A stretch of DNA of 64,000 nucleotides from Pseudomonas helleri (GTDB lineage: Bacteria > Pseudomonadota > Gammaproteobacteria > Pseudomonadales > Pseudomonadaceae). A program made the position numbers and the translations under genes. Location of the stretch: assembly GCF_001043025.1 (NCBI RefSeq), contig NZ_JYLD01000003.1, positions 310,001-374,000 on the forward strand. Reading direction: 5' to 3'. A model generated the notes under the pieces. That model saw only the letters and a program-made list of their open reading frames with translations, did no database searches and had not been told where the DNA came from. This document shows positions 1 through 8,767 of the stretch, in pieces (position 1 is the first letter of the stretch; each line of letters opens with the position of its first letter).

Positions 1-323
1 GGCTCTCTGCGCTTGTTCATCAGGATTGACAGAAAGCCCTTGGGGCCACTTTTGCCGCGCTGGATCGGTACGCCCCTTTCAACATCCTCTGGCGAGGCCA
101 CACCCAGGGTCTGATCGATCAATCGAATCGCCTGGCGACACTCCGCTGCCACCAGTAGCTTGCCGGTTTTGAGTTTGTCGAGCTCTTCAAGCACCGTCAT
201 CGGGATAGCGACGTGGTGTTCCTCGAAGTTGAGCAAAGCATTTGGATCGTGAATCAGAACATTGGTATCGAGTACATAAAGGATTGGCTGGTTGGAAGAA
301 GGAGTGCGTCCGTGATCATCCAT
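1..323 (-). CDS. PhoH family protein with N-terminal PIN domain (partial)
   Basis: The reading frame begins with ATG at 323 and runs off the left edge, so only the first 107 residues are present. The protein starts MDDHGRTPSSNQPILYVLDT and shows the PIN-domain signature VLDTNVLIHDP (about residues 16-26), where the Asp is a metal ligand of the nuclease fold, followed by MTVLEELDKLK. In this PhoH class a PIN domain precedes a PhoH-type P-loop ATPase domain of about 460 residues in total; the ATPase part lies outside the window. Such proteins are thought to be RNA-acting ATPase/ribonuclease fusions, but the substrate is unknown. The family call rests on the PIN segment and the position of the start only. 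No partner gene is visible on this side. Confidence 0.8.
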   Translation of the reverse strand, partial: MDDHGRTPSSNQPILYVLDTNVLIHDPNALLNFEEHHVAIPMTVLEELDKLKTGKLLVAAECRQAIRLIDQTLGVASPEDVERGVPIQRGKSGPKGFLSILMNKRRE

Positions 324-804
324 ACTCGGTCACCTTTGTGGGAGCCATTCGACGCAATACCGCAACAGTGCTGCGCCTCGAGTGACTGCCGAATTCATCT
401 GTTTTCTGTCAGATGAATGCCCTGCCCGATGGGTCTTGGAAGACGCCACCTGTGTTGCAGGTTTCGGCGGTCTGTCTTGGTAATACTCCAAATCGTGTGA
501 CAAAAAAAAGTATTTTTACAGTTTGGCGGATTTATTTTTTTGACTGACGAATAGCCTTGGCGACCTGCAAAATTGCTACTAGGCTCAATGATTACCTGAC
601 ACAACGCTTGGGCATTTAATCCAGTATTGGCCTGCATCAGCGCGCCGAAAACACCAACTCGAAATCTCCCCCCACAAGGCCGGACGGTTCTCACAAAACG
701 CCGGGATGCCCCCTACCCATCTTTCTTTTTGGCAGCACTAAGCTTCGTGACGCACCGGCTCATTACGACCTGCGCTCACTACTGTTTATGCCAAAGGAAT
801 CCGT
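324..804. other. Intergenic region, no gene recognised
   Basis: About 480 bases separate the divergent PhoH-type gene and the small gene at 805. The middle part (about 495-545) is AT-rich with T runs and probably carries promoters for one or both neighbours. I see no tRNA, repeat or convincing coding frame; short frames here lack a ribosome binding site and recognisable composition. Confidence 0.5.
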
Positions 805-1125
805 ATGACCCCTATCTCCAAAACCCTGGAACAAATGCTGCTCGAGATATACCAGGACGGCAGCGTGTCTGTGATTGAATACCGCCAGCTTCGCGACAAC
901 GCTGACGAGCGCATGTCGGCGGTCATCAACGAGTTTGGCCAGCACAACAACATCACCGCCTTCCAAAAAGCCATGGACGTCGCCATGCAACTGCTACAGC
1001 TGTCGGTCATTGATGCGAAAAAAGCTCAACTGACCGATACCGGCGAAGCCATCGTCAAAGATGCCGTAGTGTCACAAGTGGAATACCTTCGCGCAGGCTC
1101 AGAACTGGCCTTGCGCCTTTTGTAA
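805..1125 (+). CDS. Small conserved-looking protein of unknown function (106 aa)
   Basis: An ATG at 805 is preceded by a purine-rich AAAGGAAT about six bases upstream, a plausible ribosome binding site. The product starts MTPISKTLEQMLLEIYQDGS and is an acidic, soluble, largely helical protein without signal peptide, membrane segment or Cys motif. Codon use (strong G/C at third positions) is like its neighbours, which supports a real gene. I do not recognise the family. It is convergent with the deacetylase gene, whose end lies 42 bases downstream. It could be a small cytoplasmic regulator or structural protein, but nothing in the sequence fixes a role. Confidence 0.7.
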   Translation: MTPISKTLEQMLLEIYQDGSVSVIEYRQLRDNADERMSAVINEFGQHNNITAFQKAMDVAMQLLQLSVIDAKKAQLTDTGEAIVKDAVVSQVEYLRAGSELALRLL

Positions 1126-1167
1126 GGGTTACAACAAAGCGCTCGCCCAATCGGGCGGGCGCATTGA

Positions 1168-2295
1168 TCACTGAGCCCCCAAGGCCTCGCACTCCTCCCA
1201 GCCCAGCCCGCTCTGCACCGTCGCCTTGAGCAGCCAGGGCAATGCGCTGCGGACCTTGTCCTGGGTGTCGTGGAAGGCAATCAACCCATGGCGCCACAAC
1301 AGCATCAAGGTCAATACGCGGTGTGCCGACTGCTCGGCCGTGAGGCTGCCGGCCAGGTCTTGCGAGTCAATGTTCCACAACGCCACCTGCAAACCCTGGG
1401 ACTCAAAAAACGCCCCGCTGTCAGCCCGGCGCTGGCCGTAAGGCGGCCGGAACAACGGCACGTAGTTTTGCGGCAACACCTGTTTCACCAGCGCGGTGCT
1501 ACGCAGCACCGAGTCCTGCCAGTTTTGCCAATGACTGTGGGCCCGATATTCCCACCCTTGCACGCCTACACATTGACCTTTGTACAGCGCCCTCAGGGCC
1601 TGATCAGAGCTTTTGTCGAGGCGAGCTTTCAAGCTGTTGCCCAAGACAAAAAACGTCGCGCTCATGGACTGTTTGCGCAGGTAGTCAGTGAGCCAGTCGG
1701 TGGTGCCGCCGATGACCGTCGGGCCGCTGTCGAAGGTCAGCATGAACAGCCGGTCGTGCATGTCCTCGCCATTGAACTCCTGATCGCCCAGCAGCGCGAT
1801 TTCGCTGCTGATTTGTGGCGACAGTGCGGCCAGGCGCAACTGTTCATCCAGGTAACGGCGGTGGAACCCGGCACTCGGCTCGGCCCATTTCACGTAGAAA
1901 GAATCATCGGCCACTTCGAACTTGCCTGCCTGTTCACGCAGGCTGACCATGTCTTCGACGTAATAACAGAACGAAGCATCCTGATCACAGCTTTGCTGAG
2001 CAAAGTTGTAATTGGCCAACAGGCGTTGCCACAGGCGCTGACGGACTTTATCAATCGCGTCCATATTGATGACCTTGAGGCCCAGGCGCTCTTTAAGGCC
2101 GTTCTCATCCAGCCCTTCGCTGACCAGCAAGGCGTGGGCGAACGTCAGGATCTCGGCACGCGAGGCGACATCGAACAGGGCCGGGCTGCTCAATGGCTCT
2201 GGCCAGGTCGTGCGATCCAGCGTCGCCGGATCATTGGGCGCCGCCACTGCCCCCAGACACACCAGCCAGGCCGACAAAAAAAGAGCAATGCGCAC
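1168..2295 (-). CDS. Polysaccharide deacetylase (NodB-fold) family protein with altered metal motifs
   Basis: A secreted 375-residue protein: residues 1-19 ([19 protein letters not shown]) are a clear signal peptide. The start is GTG at 2295 with GGAG eight bases upstream. The NodB-type domain lies in about residues 183-350: motif 1 is TFDSGP (187-192), motif 3 RPPYG (283-287), and a late FHDT (341-344). In the family motif 1 is normally TFDDGP, with the second Asp binding metal, and motif 2 carries two His four residues apart. Here the second Asp is Ser190, and the motif-2 candidate is HSHW (253-256) with Gln at the expected second His. Residues 20-180 are a helical region of unknown role. 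The family assignment is firm; activity as a metal-dependent deacetylase is doubtful. Confidence 0.82.
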   Translation of the reverse strand: MRIALFLSAWLVCLGAVAAPNDPATLDRTTWPEPLSSPALFDVASRAEILTFAHALLVSEGLDENGLKERLGLKVINMDAIDKVRQRLWQRLLANYNFAQQSCDQDASFCYYVEDMVSLREQAGKFEVADDSFYVKWAEPSAGFHRRYLDEQLRLAALSPQISSEIALLGDQEFNGEDMHDRLFMLTFDSGPTVIGGTTDWLTDYLRKQSMSATFFVLGNSLKARLDKSSDQALRALYKGQCVGVQGWEYRAHSHWQNWQDSVLRSTALVKQVLPQNYVPLFRPPYGQRRADSGAFFESQGLQVALWNIDSQDLAGSLTAEQSAHRVLTLMLLWRHGLIAFHDTQDKVRSALPWLLKATVQSGLGWEECEALGAQ

Positions 2296-2396
2296 AGAGC
2301 CATCTCCGTATAAAAACTGCCAGCACTATAACCGCTAAGGTGATGTTGGACATTGGACGTAGCCTCGCAAAGCTCGTCAACTGCTACGGCGCAAAA

Positions 2397-2474
2397 CCTG
2401 TAGGAGCGAGCTTGCCTCGCGATCTTTTGATCTGCCCCCTATCGCAGCCTTCGTGCCTCGTCAGCGACTACAGC
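2397..2474. repeat. REP/REPIN-type repeat (GAGCTTGCCTCGCGATC family, degenerate partner)
   Basis: The left half begins with TGTAGGAGCGAGCTTGCCTC, followed by GCGATC and TTTTGATC. The right half (about 2441-2474) is a diverged inverted partner ending in CTACAG. The same left half recurs at 33473, 36910, 48989 and 55600, so this is a dispersed family. It lies in the divergent region between the deacetylase gene and yaaA. Confidence 0.8.
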
Positions 2475-2564
2475 GCCTTGTTTTTCAGGGCCTATCACCA
2501 CCATAGGTGGAGTCAAACCGCTCAACCCCCTAGAATCGTCCGGACGCTAACAGGAGACGACCTC

Positions 2565-3344
2565 ATGCTGATGGTGATTTCACCCGCTAAAACCCTCGAC
2601 TACGAGACGCCGCCAGCCACTGCGCGTTTCACCTTGCCGCAATACCTGGATCACTCCCAGGAGTTGATCGAACAACTGCGCACACTAAGCCCGCAACAGA
2701 TTGGCGAGCTGATGCATTTGTCCGACAAACTCTCGGGCCTTAACGCCGCCCGCTTCGGCAGTTGGACCCCGGACTTCACCCCTGACAATGCTAAACAGGC
2801 GCTGCTGGCGTTTAAAGGCGATGTGTATACCGGCTTGAATGCGGTGGACTTCAGCGAGGCCGATTTCGACTACGCTCAAACGCATCTACGCATGCTCTCC
2901 GGGCTTTACGGCTTGCTGCGCCCGCTGGACTTGATGCAACCGTACCGCCTGGAAATGGGCACCAAACTGGCCAATGCCCGGGGCAAGGATTTGTACGCGT
3001 TCTGGGGCACCCGTATCAGCGAATGGCTGAATGAGGCGCTGGCCGAGCAAGGCGATGACGTGTTGCTGAATCTGGCCTCCAACGAGTACTTCTCGGCGGT
3101 AAAAAAGTCAGCCCTGAACGCCCGCATCATCAATACTGAATTCAAGGACCTGAAAAACGGTCAACACAAAATCATCAGCTTCTACGCTAAAAAAGCGCGC
3201 GGCATGATGAGCCGTTTTGTGATCAAGGAACGCATTAACAACCCGGCCGATCTCAAGCAGTTTGACGCTCAGGGCTATCGTTACAGCGCTGAACAGTCAA
3301 AGCCCGATCTGCTGGTTTTCTTGCGCGACGAAGCTCCCGAGTAG
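2565..3344 (+). CDS. yaaA: Peroxide-stress resistance protein YaaA
   Basis: The 259-residue product begins [16 protein letters not shown], closely matching the start of E. coli YaaA ([13 protein letters not shown]). The internal [20 protein letters not shown] and the late [13 protein letters not shown] are also characteristic. YaaA (UPF0246/DUF328) limits intracellular iron and DNA damage during hydrogen peroxide stress in E. coli and has DNA-binding activity. The start at 2565 was chosen because it matches the family start and has AGGAG ten bases upstream; a longer in-frame extension from 2193 would run through the REP element and antisense to the deacetylase. The next gene follows after 10 bases, suggesting a short operon with the membrane protein and SDR genes. 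Confidence 0.93.
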   Translation: MLMVISPAKTLDYETPPATARFTLPQYLDHSQELIEQLRTLSPQQIGELMHLSDKLSGLNAARFGSWTPDFTPDNAKQALLAFKGDVYTGLNAVDFSEADFDYAQTHLRMLSGLYGLLRPLDLMQPYRLEMGTKLANARGKDLYAFWGTRISEWLNEALAEQGDDVLLNLASNEYFSAVKKSALNARIINTEFKDLKNGQHKIISFYAKKARGMMSRFVIKERINNPADLKQFDAQGYRYSAEQSKPDLLVFLRDEAPE

Positions 3345-3354
3345 AGGCGTAGCC

Positions 3355-3819
3355 ATGTTTATCGGCGTTTTACTCATCATTGCCTGGCTCGTACTGTTGC
3401 TGCGCTACCCGCGCAAGGCGTTTCCGGTGTCGCTGGCAGCGCTGGTCGGGTTGGCAATAGTGGCCGCCTGCGTGGCCTGGCAAGACAGCCGGGAGGCCGA
3501 TCAATTGGCCCGGCTGGATCTGCGTATTGTCTACGACCCGGCACAATGCCCCGCAGATCGCCCGCTGCAGTTAACCCTGACCAACAGCAATGACGTGCCG
3601 TTGAGCGAATTGTCCTGGCGGATCGCGGCGTACGCGCCGGGTGACGCGGTCAACCTCGCTGACAACCAGTACACGGCCCCGCATTATCGTGGCCCCGGTG
3701 AGTTGCAAGCGGGCGCCTCGTGGCAAGACTGTTTGCCAATGCCGCCGCTGCGCACGGGGTATCGCGCGCCAAGCCTGGAATTTCGCGCTGAGCGCCTGCA
3801 AGGCAGCTTCTCTAATTAA
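3355..3819 (+). CDS. Membrane-anchored protein of unknown function
   Basis: A 154-residue protein starting at ATG 3355, ten bases after yaaA. Residues 1-17 and about 22-42 form two hydrophobic segments (MFIGVLLIIAWLVLLL, then SLAALVGLAIVAACVAW). They are followed by an approximately 110-residue domain rich in beta-type sequence (LDLRIVYDPAQCPADRPLQL, then LTNSNDVPLSELSWRI), which most likely lies in the periplasm and resembles immunoglobulin- or FxLYD-like ligand-free domains. Two Cys (in AQCPAD and WQDCLP) could form a disulfide. I do not recognise a named family. Close spacing to yaaA and to the SDR gene (10 bases downstream) suggests co-transcription. Confidence 0.75.
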   Translation: MFIGVLLIIAWLVLLLRYPRKAFPVSLAALVGLAIVAACVAWQDSREADQLARLDLRIVYDPAQCPADRPLQLTLTNSNDVPLSELSWRIAAYAPGDAVNLADNQYTAPHYRGPGELQAGASWQDCLPMPPLRTGYRAPSLEFRAERLQGSFSN

Positions 3820-3829
3820 GGATATTTCG

Positions 3830-4648
3830 ATGCGCCGTGTTTTGATTACCGGGTGCTCCAGCGGCATTGGCCGCGCCATGGCCGATGCGTTCAAGGCGGC
3901 TGGCCACGAAGTGTGGGCCAGCGCCCGCAAACCGCACGATGTCGCGCACTTGGCCGCCGCCGGATTTATCGCCCTGCAATTGGACGTCAATGATCCGGCA
4001 GCGCTGGCGCAACTGGCTGAGCGTCTGAGCCAGGAGACCGATGGGCTGGACGTGTTGATCAATAACGCCGGCTACGGCGCCATGGGCCCGGTGCTCGACG
4101 GGGGTGTTGAAGGCCTGCAGCAGCAATTTGAAACCAATGTGTTTTCAGTGGTTGGCGTCACCCGCGCATTGTTTGCCCAACTGCGTCGCAAGCACGGGCT
4201 GGTGGTGAACATCGGCAGCGTGTCTGGCGTACTCGTCACCCCGTTCGCCGGGGCTTACTGCGCCTCGAAAGCAGCGGTACATGCACTGAGCGACGCCTTG
4301 CGCATGGAACTGGCGCCGTTCGGTATCCGCGTGTTGGAAGTCCAGCCGGGCGCCATCAACACCCAGTTTGCGAAAAATGCCAGCGATCAGGCTGAGCACT
4401 TGATCAGCGAAAACTCCCCATGGTGGCCAATGCGGGAAGGCATTCGTGCACGGGCCAAAGCCTCGCAAGACAACCCTACCCCCGCCACTGCCTTCGCCAC
4501 AGCCGTACTCAACGCCGTAGACCGGCCAAAACCACCCCATCTGCTGAGGTACGGTAATGGCAGCCGCGCTCTGCCGCTGCTTGCCGCGCTGGTACCGAGC
4601 GGGCTGCTGCAAAAAATACTGATGAAGCGATTTGGCTTGAATCGTTAA
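3830..4648 (+). CDS. Short-chain dehydrogenase/reductase (SDR) family oxidoreductase
   Basis: A classical SDR of 272 residues. The cofactor motif TGCSSGIG (residues 7-14) is followed by NNAGYG (about 79-84), the catalytic Ser region NIGSVSG and the Tyr/Lys pair in YCASK. The pattern TGxxxGIG, NNAG, S, YxxxK is complete, so the enzyme should be active with NAD(P)H. The C-terminal part (about 190-272) is longer than the minimal fold and probably shapes the substrate pocket; the substrate cannot be read from sequence. A hydrophobic patch near the end (LPLLAALVPSGLLQKIL) could give membrane association. It is the third gene of the yaaA group, with ATG ten bases after the preceding stop and an AAGGA site. 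Confidence 0.9.
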   Translation: MRRVLITGCSSGIGRAMADAFKAAGHEVWASARKPHDVAHLAAAGFIALQLDVNDPAALAQLAERLSQETDGLDVLINNAGYGAMGPVLDGGVEGLQQQFETNVFSVVGVTRALFAQLRRKHGLVVNIGSVSGVLVTPFAGAYCASKAAVHALSDALRMELAPFGIRVLEVQPGAINTQFAKNASDQAEHLISENSPWWPMREGIRARAKASQDNPTPATAFATAVLNAVDRPKPPHLLRYGNGSRALPLLAALVPSGLLQKILMKRFGLNR

Positions 4649-4947
4649 CAGTCGGCCAACACATCAAAGCACCGGAATTAATAGGGCTTATATCGAAAGA
4701 GCATGAAGCCCTATGACGGCTGGCCTGCGTTTTAAACCCACGTTAAACACCCAATTAAACAACGCCCTCGCCCCATCACAAACAGCTGCAAAGTTCTTTA
4801 TTGACGGCTTATTCAATAAAACAAAATTGTTTGAATCGACACTTCAGAGGTGATATTAAATCGCCAATAGACTATGTTCAGTCTCGATCAGTATTCATAT
4901 TGCTGCACGCGGCAGTCGATACCGCGTACGACACAAGGAGTCAGAAA
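4649..4947. other. Intergenic region with a 9-bp inverted repeat
   Basis: After the SDR gene an inverted repeat ATAGGGCTT (4681-4689) and AAGCCCTAT (4706-4714) could form a hairpin, but no T-run follows, so it is at best a weak terminator. The rest (about 4740-4940) is AT-rich and probably holds the promoter of the ribbon-helix-helix gene. Confidence 0.4.
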
Positions 4948-5148
4948 ATGCCTGATAAAACAACGCGTCTTACCATTCTTATTGACTCTTCGACCAAGCA
5001 AAAGCTGGAGATCCTGTCTGAAGAAACAGACCTGACCATCTCGCAAGTCATCAGAAAGCTAATAAGAGACCACCTTCATCAGTATGAGAACAAAACGATT
5101 AACATCTCTAACAACCGGGAGAAACTAGATTCGTCAACCCATGCTTAA
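4948..5148 (+). CDS. Small ribbon-helix-helix (CopG/Arc-type) DNA-binding protein
   Basis: The 66-residue product starts MPDKTTRLTILIDSSTKQKL. It fits the ribbon-helix-helix layout: a short basic beta strand (TTRLTILID), helix 1 (SSTKQKLEILSEETD), a turn, and helix 2 (TISQVIRKLIRDHLHQY). Proteins of this kind bind operators as dimers through the strand and act as repressors, often antitoxins. ATG 4948 is preceded by AAGGAG at the right distance; the in-frame extension upstream has no such site. No toxin gene adjoins it. It stands alone and is convergent with the type I secretion genes, 144 bases away. The tail (about 48-66) is polar and probably disordered. Confidence 0.75.
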   Translation: MPDKTTRLTILIDSSTKQKLEILSEETDLTISQVIRKLIRDHLHQYENKTINISNNREKLDSSTHA

Positions 5149-5292
5149 TATATAAATAGGACTAATACTTTAGCATTAACTCATTAATACTCTTTACACG
5201 GGTTAATAGTATTACTTATTTAAAAGACTGTTTTCAGATTGAGCCAGGAATGCCCCATATCATTGGGGCTCCCGTGGTCACAGTACGATTCC

Positions 5293-6531
5293 CTACCGCT
5301 CACGCAGCGCTTCGCGCGCGCGATTCATTGGCTTGATCAAGTAGTCGAGCACGGTTTTGCGCCCGGTCTTGATGTCGACCGAGGCGATCATCCCCGGCAC
5401 GATCGAGAACGTTTTCCCGGCCTTGTTCTTCAACACATCGGCATCGGTGCGAATAAACACGCGGTAGTAGAAGACCTCGGGTTTGGCTTCGTCCTGAATC
5501 GTGTCCGGGGAGATGGTCACGACTTTGCCGTCCATTCCGCCGTAGATCGAGTAGTCGTAGGCGGTGATTTTGACCTTGGCCACCTGGTCGGGGTGGATAA
5601 AGGCGATGTCCCGTGGCGAAATGCGCGCTTCGATGAGTAGCTGTTCATCCATCGGCACAATTTGCATCAGGCGGCCGTTGGGCGGGATGACGCCGCCGAT
5701 GGTGGTAACCTCGATGTCTTTGACGATGCCACGGACCGGCGAACGCAAGGTCAGGCGGGTCACGGAGTCGGAGCGCCCGCGCATTACCGAAGACAGGGTC
5801 TCGACGTCGGCGTTAGCTTTGGCCATCTCCTCTCCGGCGTGCACCATGTAGTCGGAGCGCGCCTGGGTCAGTTTTAACTCCAACTCAGCCTTCTGGCGCT
5901 TCAGGCGCAACACTTCAACGTTGCTGGCCGCGCCGACCTTGGCCAGGTTCTCGGTAATTTCAAGCTCGCTGCGCACCAGCGCCAACGAAGAGCGCACCCC
6001 CGCCAGCGATTCATCCAGGCCTTTGCGCCGTGTGGTGTACAAGTCAGTTTCGGCGCGGATCAGGGCCGGGTAGCCCTGCAGTTCATCGGGGAATACCAGC
6101 GGCTTGTTGTTCACCTCGGCCTGCAAGCGCACCACGCTGGCCAGGGCTGCCCGGTACTTGGCCGCACTTTCATCGAAGTTGGATTCACTTTTGGTCGGAT
6201 CGAGCTTGGCCAGGGTTTGCCCGCTCGCCACGATATCGCCCTCGCTGACGTTCAATTCGGTGACGATCCCGCCTTCCAGTGACTGAATAATCTGCTCGCG
6301 GGAGGTCGGAATGACTTTGCCGGTGCCGTTCGACACTTCGTCGACTTCAAAAAAGTAAGCCCAGACGCCAAACGCGATCAGCATCAGGCACACGTAACCG
6401 ACCACCCGTGTCGCCCGCACCACGGTGCTGTCGTCGACGCCATCGTGATACGGCCGGGTGCTGTCGTCTTCGCTGGCCAGCAGTGGGATTCTCTTCGGCC
6501 CTTGTGGCCCGTGGGACGTTTTATTGTTCAT
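5293..6531 (-). CDS. HlyD-family type I secretion periplasmic adaptor (LapC-like)
   Basis: A 412-residue membrane-fusion protein that should link the inner-membrane ABC exporter to the TolC-type channel. A cytoplasmic N-terminus of about 40 residues precedes one membrane segment (VVGYVCLMLIAFGVWAYFF, about 43-61). A lipoyl/barrel half with EGGIVTELNVSEGDIV, a coiled-coil hairpin (about 125-235) and the second barrel half with TLRSPVRGIVKDIEV follow. The C-terminal region contains the conserved PGMIASVDIKTGRKTVLDYL expected of HlyD/LapC proteins. ATG 6531 lies 40 bases after the stop of the ABC gene, consistent with one operon. It is the last gene of the adhesin export cluster. Family and role are secure; specificity for this adhesin is inferred from position. 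Confidence 0.93.
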   Translation of the reverse strand: MNNKTSHGPQGPKRIPLLASEDDSTRPYHDGVDDSTVVRATRVVGYVCLMLIAFGVWAYFFEVDEVSNGTGKVIPTSREQIIQSLEGGIVTELNVSEGDIVASGQTLAKLDPTKSESNFDESAAKYRAALASVVRLQAEVNNKPLVFPDELQGYPALIRAETDLYTTRRKGLDESLAGVRSSLALVRSELEITENLAKVGAASNVEVLRLKRQKAELELKLTQARSDYMVHAGEEMAKANADVETLSSVMRGRSDSVTRLTLRSPVRGIVKDIEVTTIGGVIPPNGRLMQIVPMDEQLLIEARISPRDIAFIHPDQVAKVKITAYDYSIYGGMDGKVVTISPDTIQDEAKPEVFYYRVFIRTDADVLKNKAGKTFSIVPGMIASVDIKTGRKTVLDYLIKPMNRAREALRER

Positions 6532-6571
6532 GTGAAGGTCCTTGAGCGCGACGCTGTCCGTGGCTGCTGGT

Positions 6572-8767
6572 TCATTGCGCGGCTTTCTGTGGTTTGGACA
6601 GTCGTGCTATGGCGTTGTCTTTGCTGTCATCAACGACGATCCGCCCGTTGTCCACGACAATGATCCGGTTGACCAGGCTCAAGACGCTCATGCGGTGGGT
6701 GGCAATGATCAAGGTGCGATGACCGGCCCATTTGTCCAGGTTCTGGATCAGGTTGCGCTCGCTCGCTTCATCCAAAGACGCCGTGGGCTCATCCAGCAGG
6801 ACGATATGCGGCTGGCGAATAAACAGACGTGACAGCAACAAGGCCTGGCGCTGCCCGCCCGAAAGCCCCAAGCCGCCCTCAAGGATCAAGTGGTCCATGC
6901 CATCGGCAAACTTGCTGACGAACTCTGCGGCGCCGGTGAGCGCCAGCGCGTTGAGGATTTCGCTGTCGGTGGCGTGGGGTGCGCCAAGGATCAGGTTGTC
7001 GCGCAAAGTGCCGTGAAACAGCCGGGAGTTTTGTGTGAGCAGCCCGACGTCGCGGCGCACGTCCGCCGGGTCAATGTGCCCGAGGGCAACGCCGTCCAGG
7101 CTGATGCTGCCCTCCTTCAGATCGAGCATCCCGGCCAGCGCCTGAAGCAATGTCGATTTGCCCGCACCATTGCGCCCCAGCACGGCAATACGTTCACCCG
7201 GCTGGATCTTCATATCCGCCACAGTCAACGCGGGCGCAGGAGAATCGCTGGAGTACTGGAACGCCGCCTCATTGAGCACATAATCGCCGCGCACCACGGG
7301 CAAATGCACCCGCTTGCTGCCATCGGCATGATCCACCGGCAACTGCATGATCTGGTTAAGGCTTTGCAGGGCGACTTTGGCCTGCTGCCAGCGCGTGAGC
7401 ACGTGGGTGAGTTGTGCCATAGGCGCCATCATGCGGGACGACAGAATCGACGCAGCCACCAGGCTACCGGTGGTCATGTCGCTGGCCATGACCATCGGCG
7501 CGCCGAACACCACGACCACGGCAAACACCGAACCCTGCACCGTGTTGCTCCAGGACACCAACGAGTTGGTCAGCATGCGCAACCGCAGGTTGGCGTCGGC
7601 GCAACTGGCGTTGTAGTGGTTCCACTGCTGCTGGAAACGCTGCTCGGCTTGCAGCGACTTGATATCGTCCAGCCCCTGGATCGTTTCCACCAGCATGGCG
7701 CTGCGCAACGAGCTTTCTCGCATCGACTCGTTGGCCATGCGCGCCAGTTTCTTTTGTGACATCAGGCCCGGCACCACCATCAACACCACCGCGAGGATGG
7801 GGATCGCCACCAAGGGCCCGGCGATAAACCAGAAGATCACCAGAAACAGCAAAAAGAACGGTAAATCTGCCAACGCCGTGGCGGTGCTGGAAGTGATCAG
7901 GTCGCGCACCTGTTCCAGTTCTTTGATCTGCGAAATAAACGAGCCGGTGGACTTGGGCCGCACGCTGTTGCGCAGGCGGATGGCGTGGCCGAACACCAAA
8001 TCAGATACGCGCAGGTCGGCACGTTTGCCGAGCATGTCAGTGATGCGCACCCGGGTCAGGCGCATCATCAAATCGAACACCAGCGCCAGCACCACGCCGC
8101 CAAACAGCACGTACAAAGTGGGCATCGACTCGGCCGGAATCACCCGGTCATACACCTGCATCGAGAACAACACCCCGGCCAGCCCGAGCACGCTGGTGAC
8201 CAGCGACGCCAGCATCACGTAGCTGTACGGGCGCAAGTCCCTCAGCACGATGTTTCGGAACCAGTCCTTCTCGTAGGTTTTTATATAGTCATCGATGCGC
8301 GCATCGCGCACCGCACGCATGGGGCGCAGCACCACGATTTTGCTCGCGTGGGCGATCAGTTCCTGACGCGAGATACGGCTTTGCAGGCCCGCGTCACCGC
8401 TGTAGGTGATGCCCAAATCGTCATCGTCGCCCAGGGTTTGCAAGACACCGACCTGACCATCATCAAACTGCAGCACCAACGGCATTTGCCGCTGCATAAG
8501 AGTGGTTGCAGTGAAGTCGACAATCACACAGTTAAGCCCCGCCTGGCGCGCCATCAGCCGCACCACCTCCTCGACGGTCTTGCCTTCTGTCCATTGCACG
8601 GCGAGGCGCACGCTTTGTGCGGAACACTCCAGCCGGTAGTGCCGGGCAACGAGCAGGACCGCGTCCAGCCACACTTCATAATCCAGCGGAGCGGAATGAT
8701 CAGGCGCCGTTTCAGCGGGTTGTTCGGCAGCTTGCGTGTCGGCCTCAAGCATCACGGTATCGTTCAT
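6572..8767 (-). CDS. Type I secretion ABC transporter, permease/ATPase (LapB-like)
   Basis: The 731-residue inner-membrane exporter has three parts. The N-terminal domain (about 25-150) is C39-peptidase-like but lacks the catalytic Asp-Cys-Gly pattern, as expected for exporters of uncleaved large adhesins. The membrane domain (about 180-460) has roughly six hydrophobic segments. The ATPase domain carries Walker A GRNGAGKST (from 531), the signature LSGGQRQ (635), Walker B HIVLLDEPT (about 654) and the switch His in IIATHR (about 691). All catalytic motifs are intact. Its start codon overlaps the TolC-type gene stop in an ATGA arrangement, showing translational coupling. It should dimerise and use ATP to push the adhesin through the HlyD/TolC channel. 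Confidence 0.95.
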   Translation of the reverse strand: MNDTVMLEADTQAAEQPAETAPDHSAPLDYEVWLDAVLLVARHYRLECSAQSVRLAVQWTEGKTVEEVVRLMARQAGLNCVIVDFTATTLMQRQMPLVLQFDDGQVGVLQTLGDDDDLGITYSGDAGLQSRISRQELIAHASKIVVLRPMRAVRDARIDDYIKTYEKDWFRNIVLRDLRPYSYVMLASLVTSVLGLAGVLFSMQVYDRVIPAESMPTLYVLFGGVVLALVFDLMMRLTRVRITDMLGKRADLRVSDLVFGHAIRLRNSVRPKSTGSFISQIKELEQVRDLITSSTATALADLPFFLLFLVIFWFIAGPLVAIPILAVVLMVVPGLMSQKKLARMANESMRESSLRSAMLVETIQGLDDIKSLQAEQRFQQQWNHYNASCADANLRLRMLTNSLVSWSNTVQGSVFAVVVVFGAPMVMASDMTTGSLVAASILSSRMMAPMAQLTHVLTRWQQAKVALQSLNQIMQLPVDHADGSKRVHLPVVRGDYVLNEAAFQYSSDSPAPALTVADMKIQPGERIAVLGRNGAGKSTLLQALAGMLDLKEGSISLDGVALGHIDPADVRRDVGLLTQNSRLFHGTLRDNLILGAPHATDSEILNALALTGAAEFVSKFADGMDHLILEGGLGLSGGQRQALLLSRLFIRQPHIVLLDEPTASLDEASERNLIQNLDKWAGHRTLIIATHRMSVLSLVNRIIVVDNGRIVVDDSKDNAIARLSKPQKAAQ

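Noticed and set aside
395..694. 99-codon minus-strand frame near the left end
   Set aside because: It lies in an AT-rich intergenic region with no start signal or protein-like composition.
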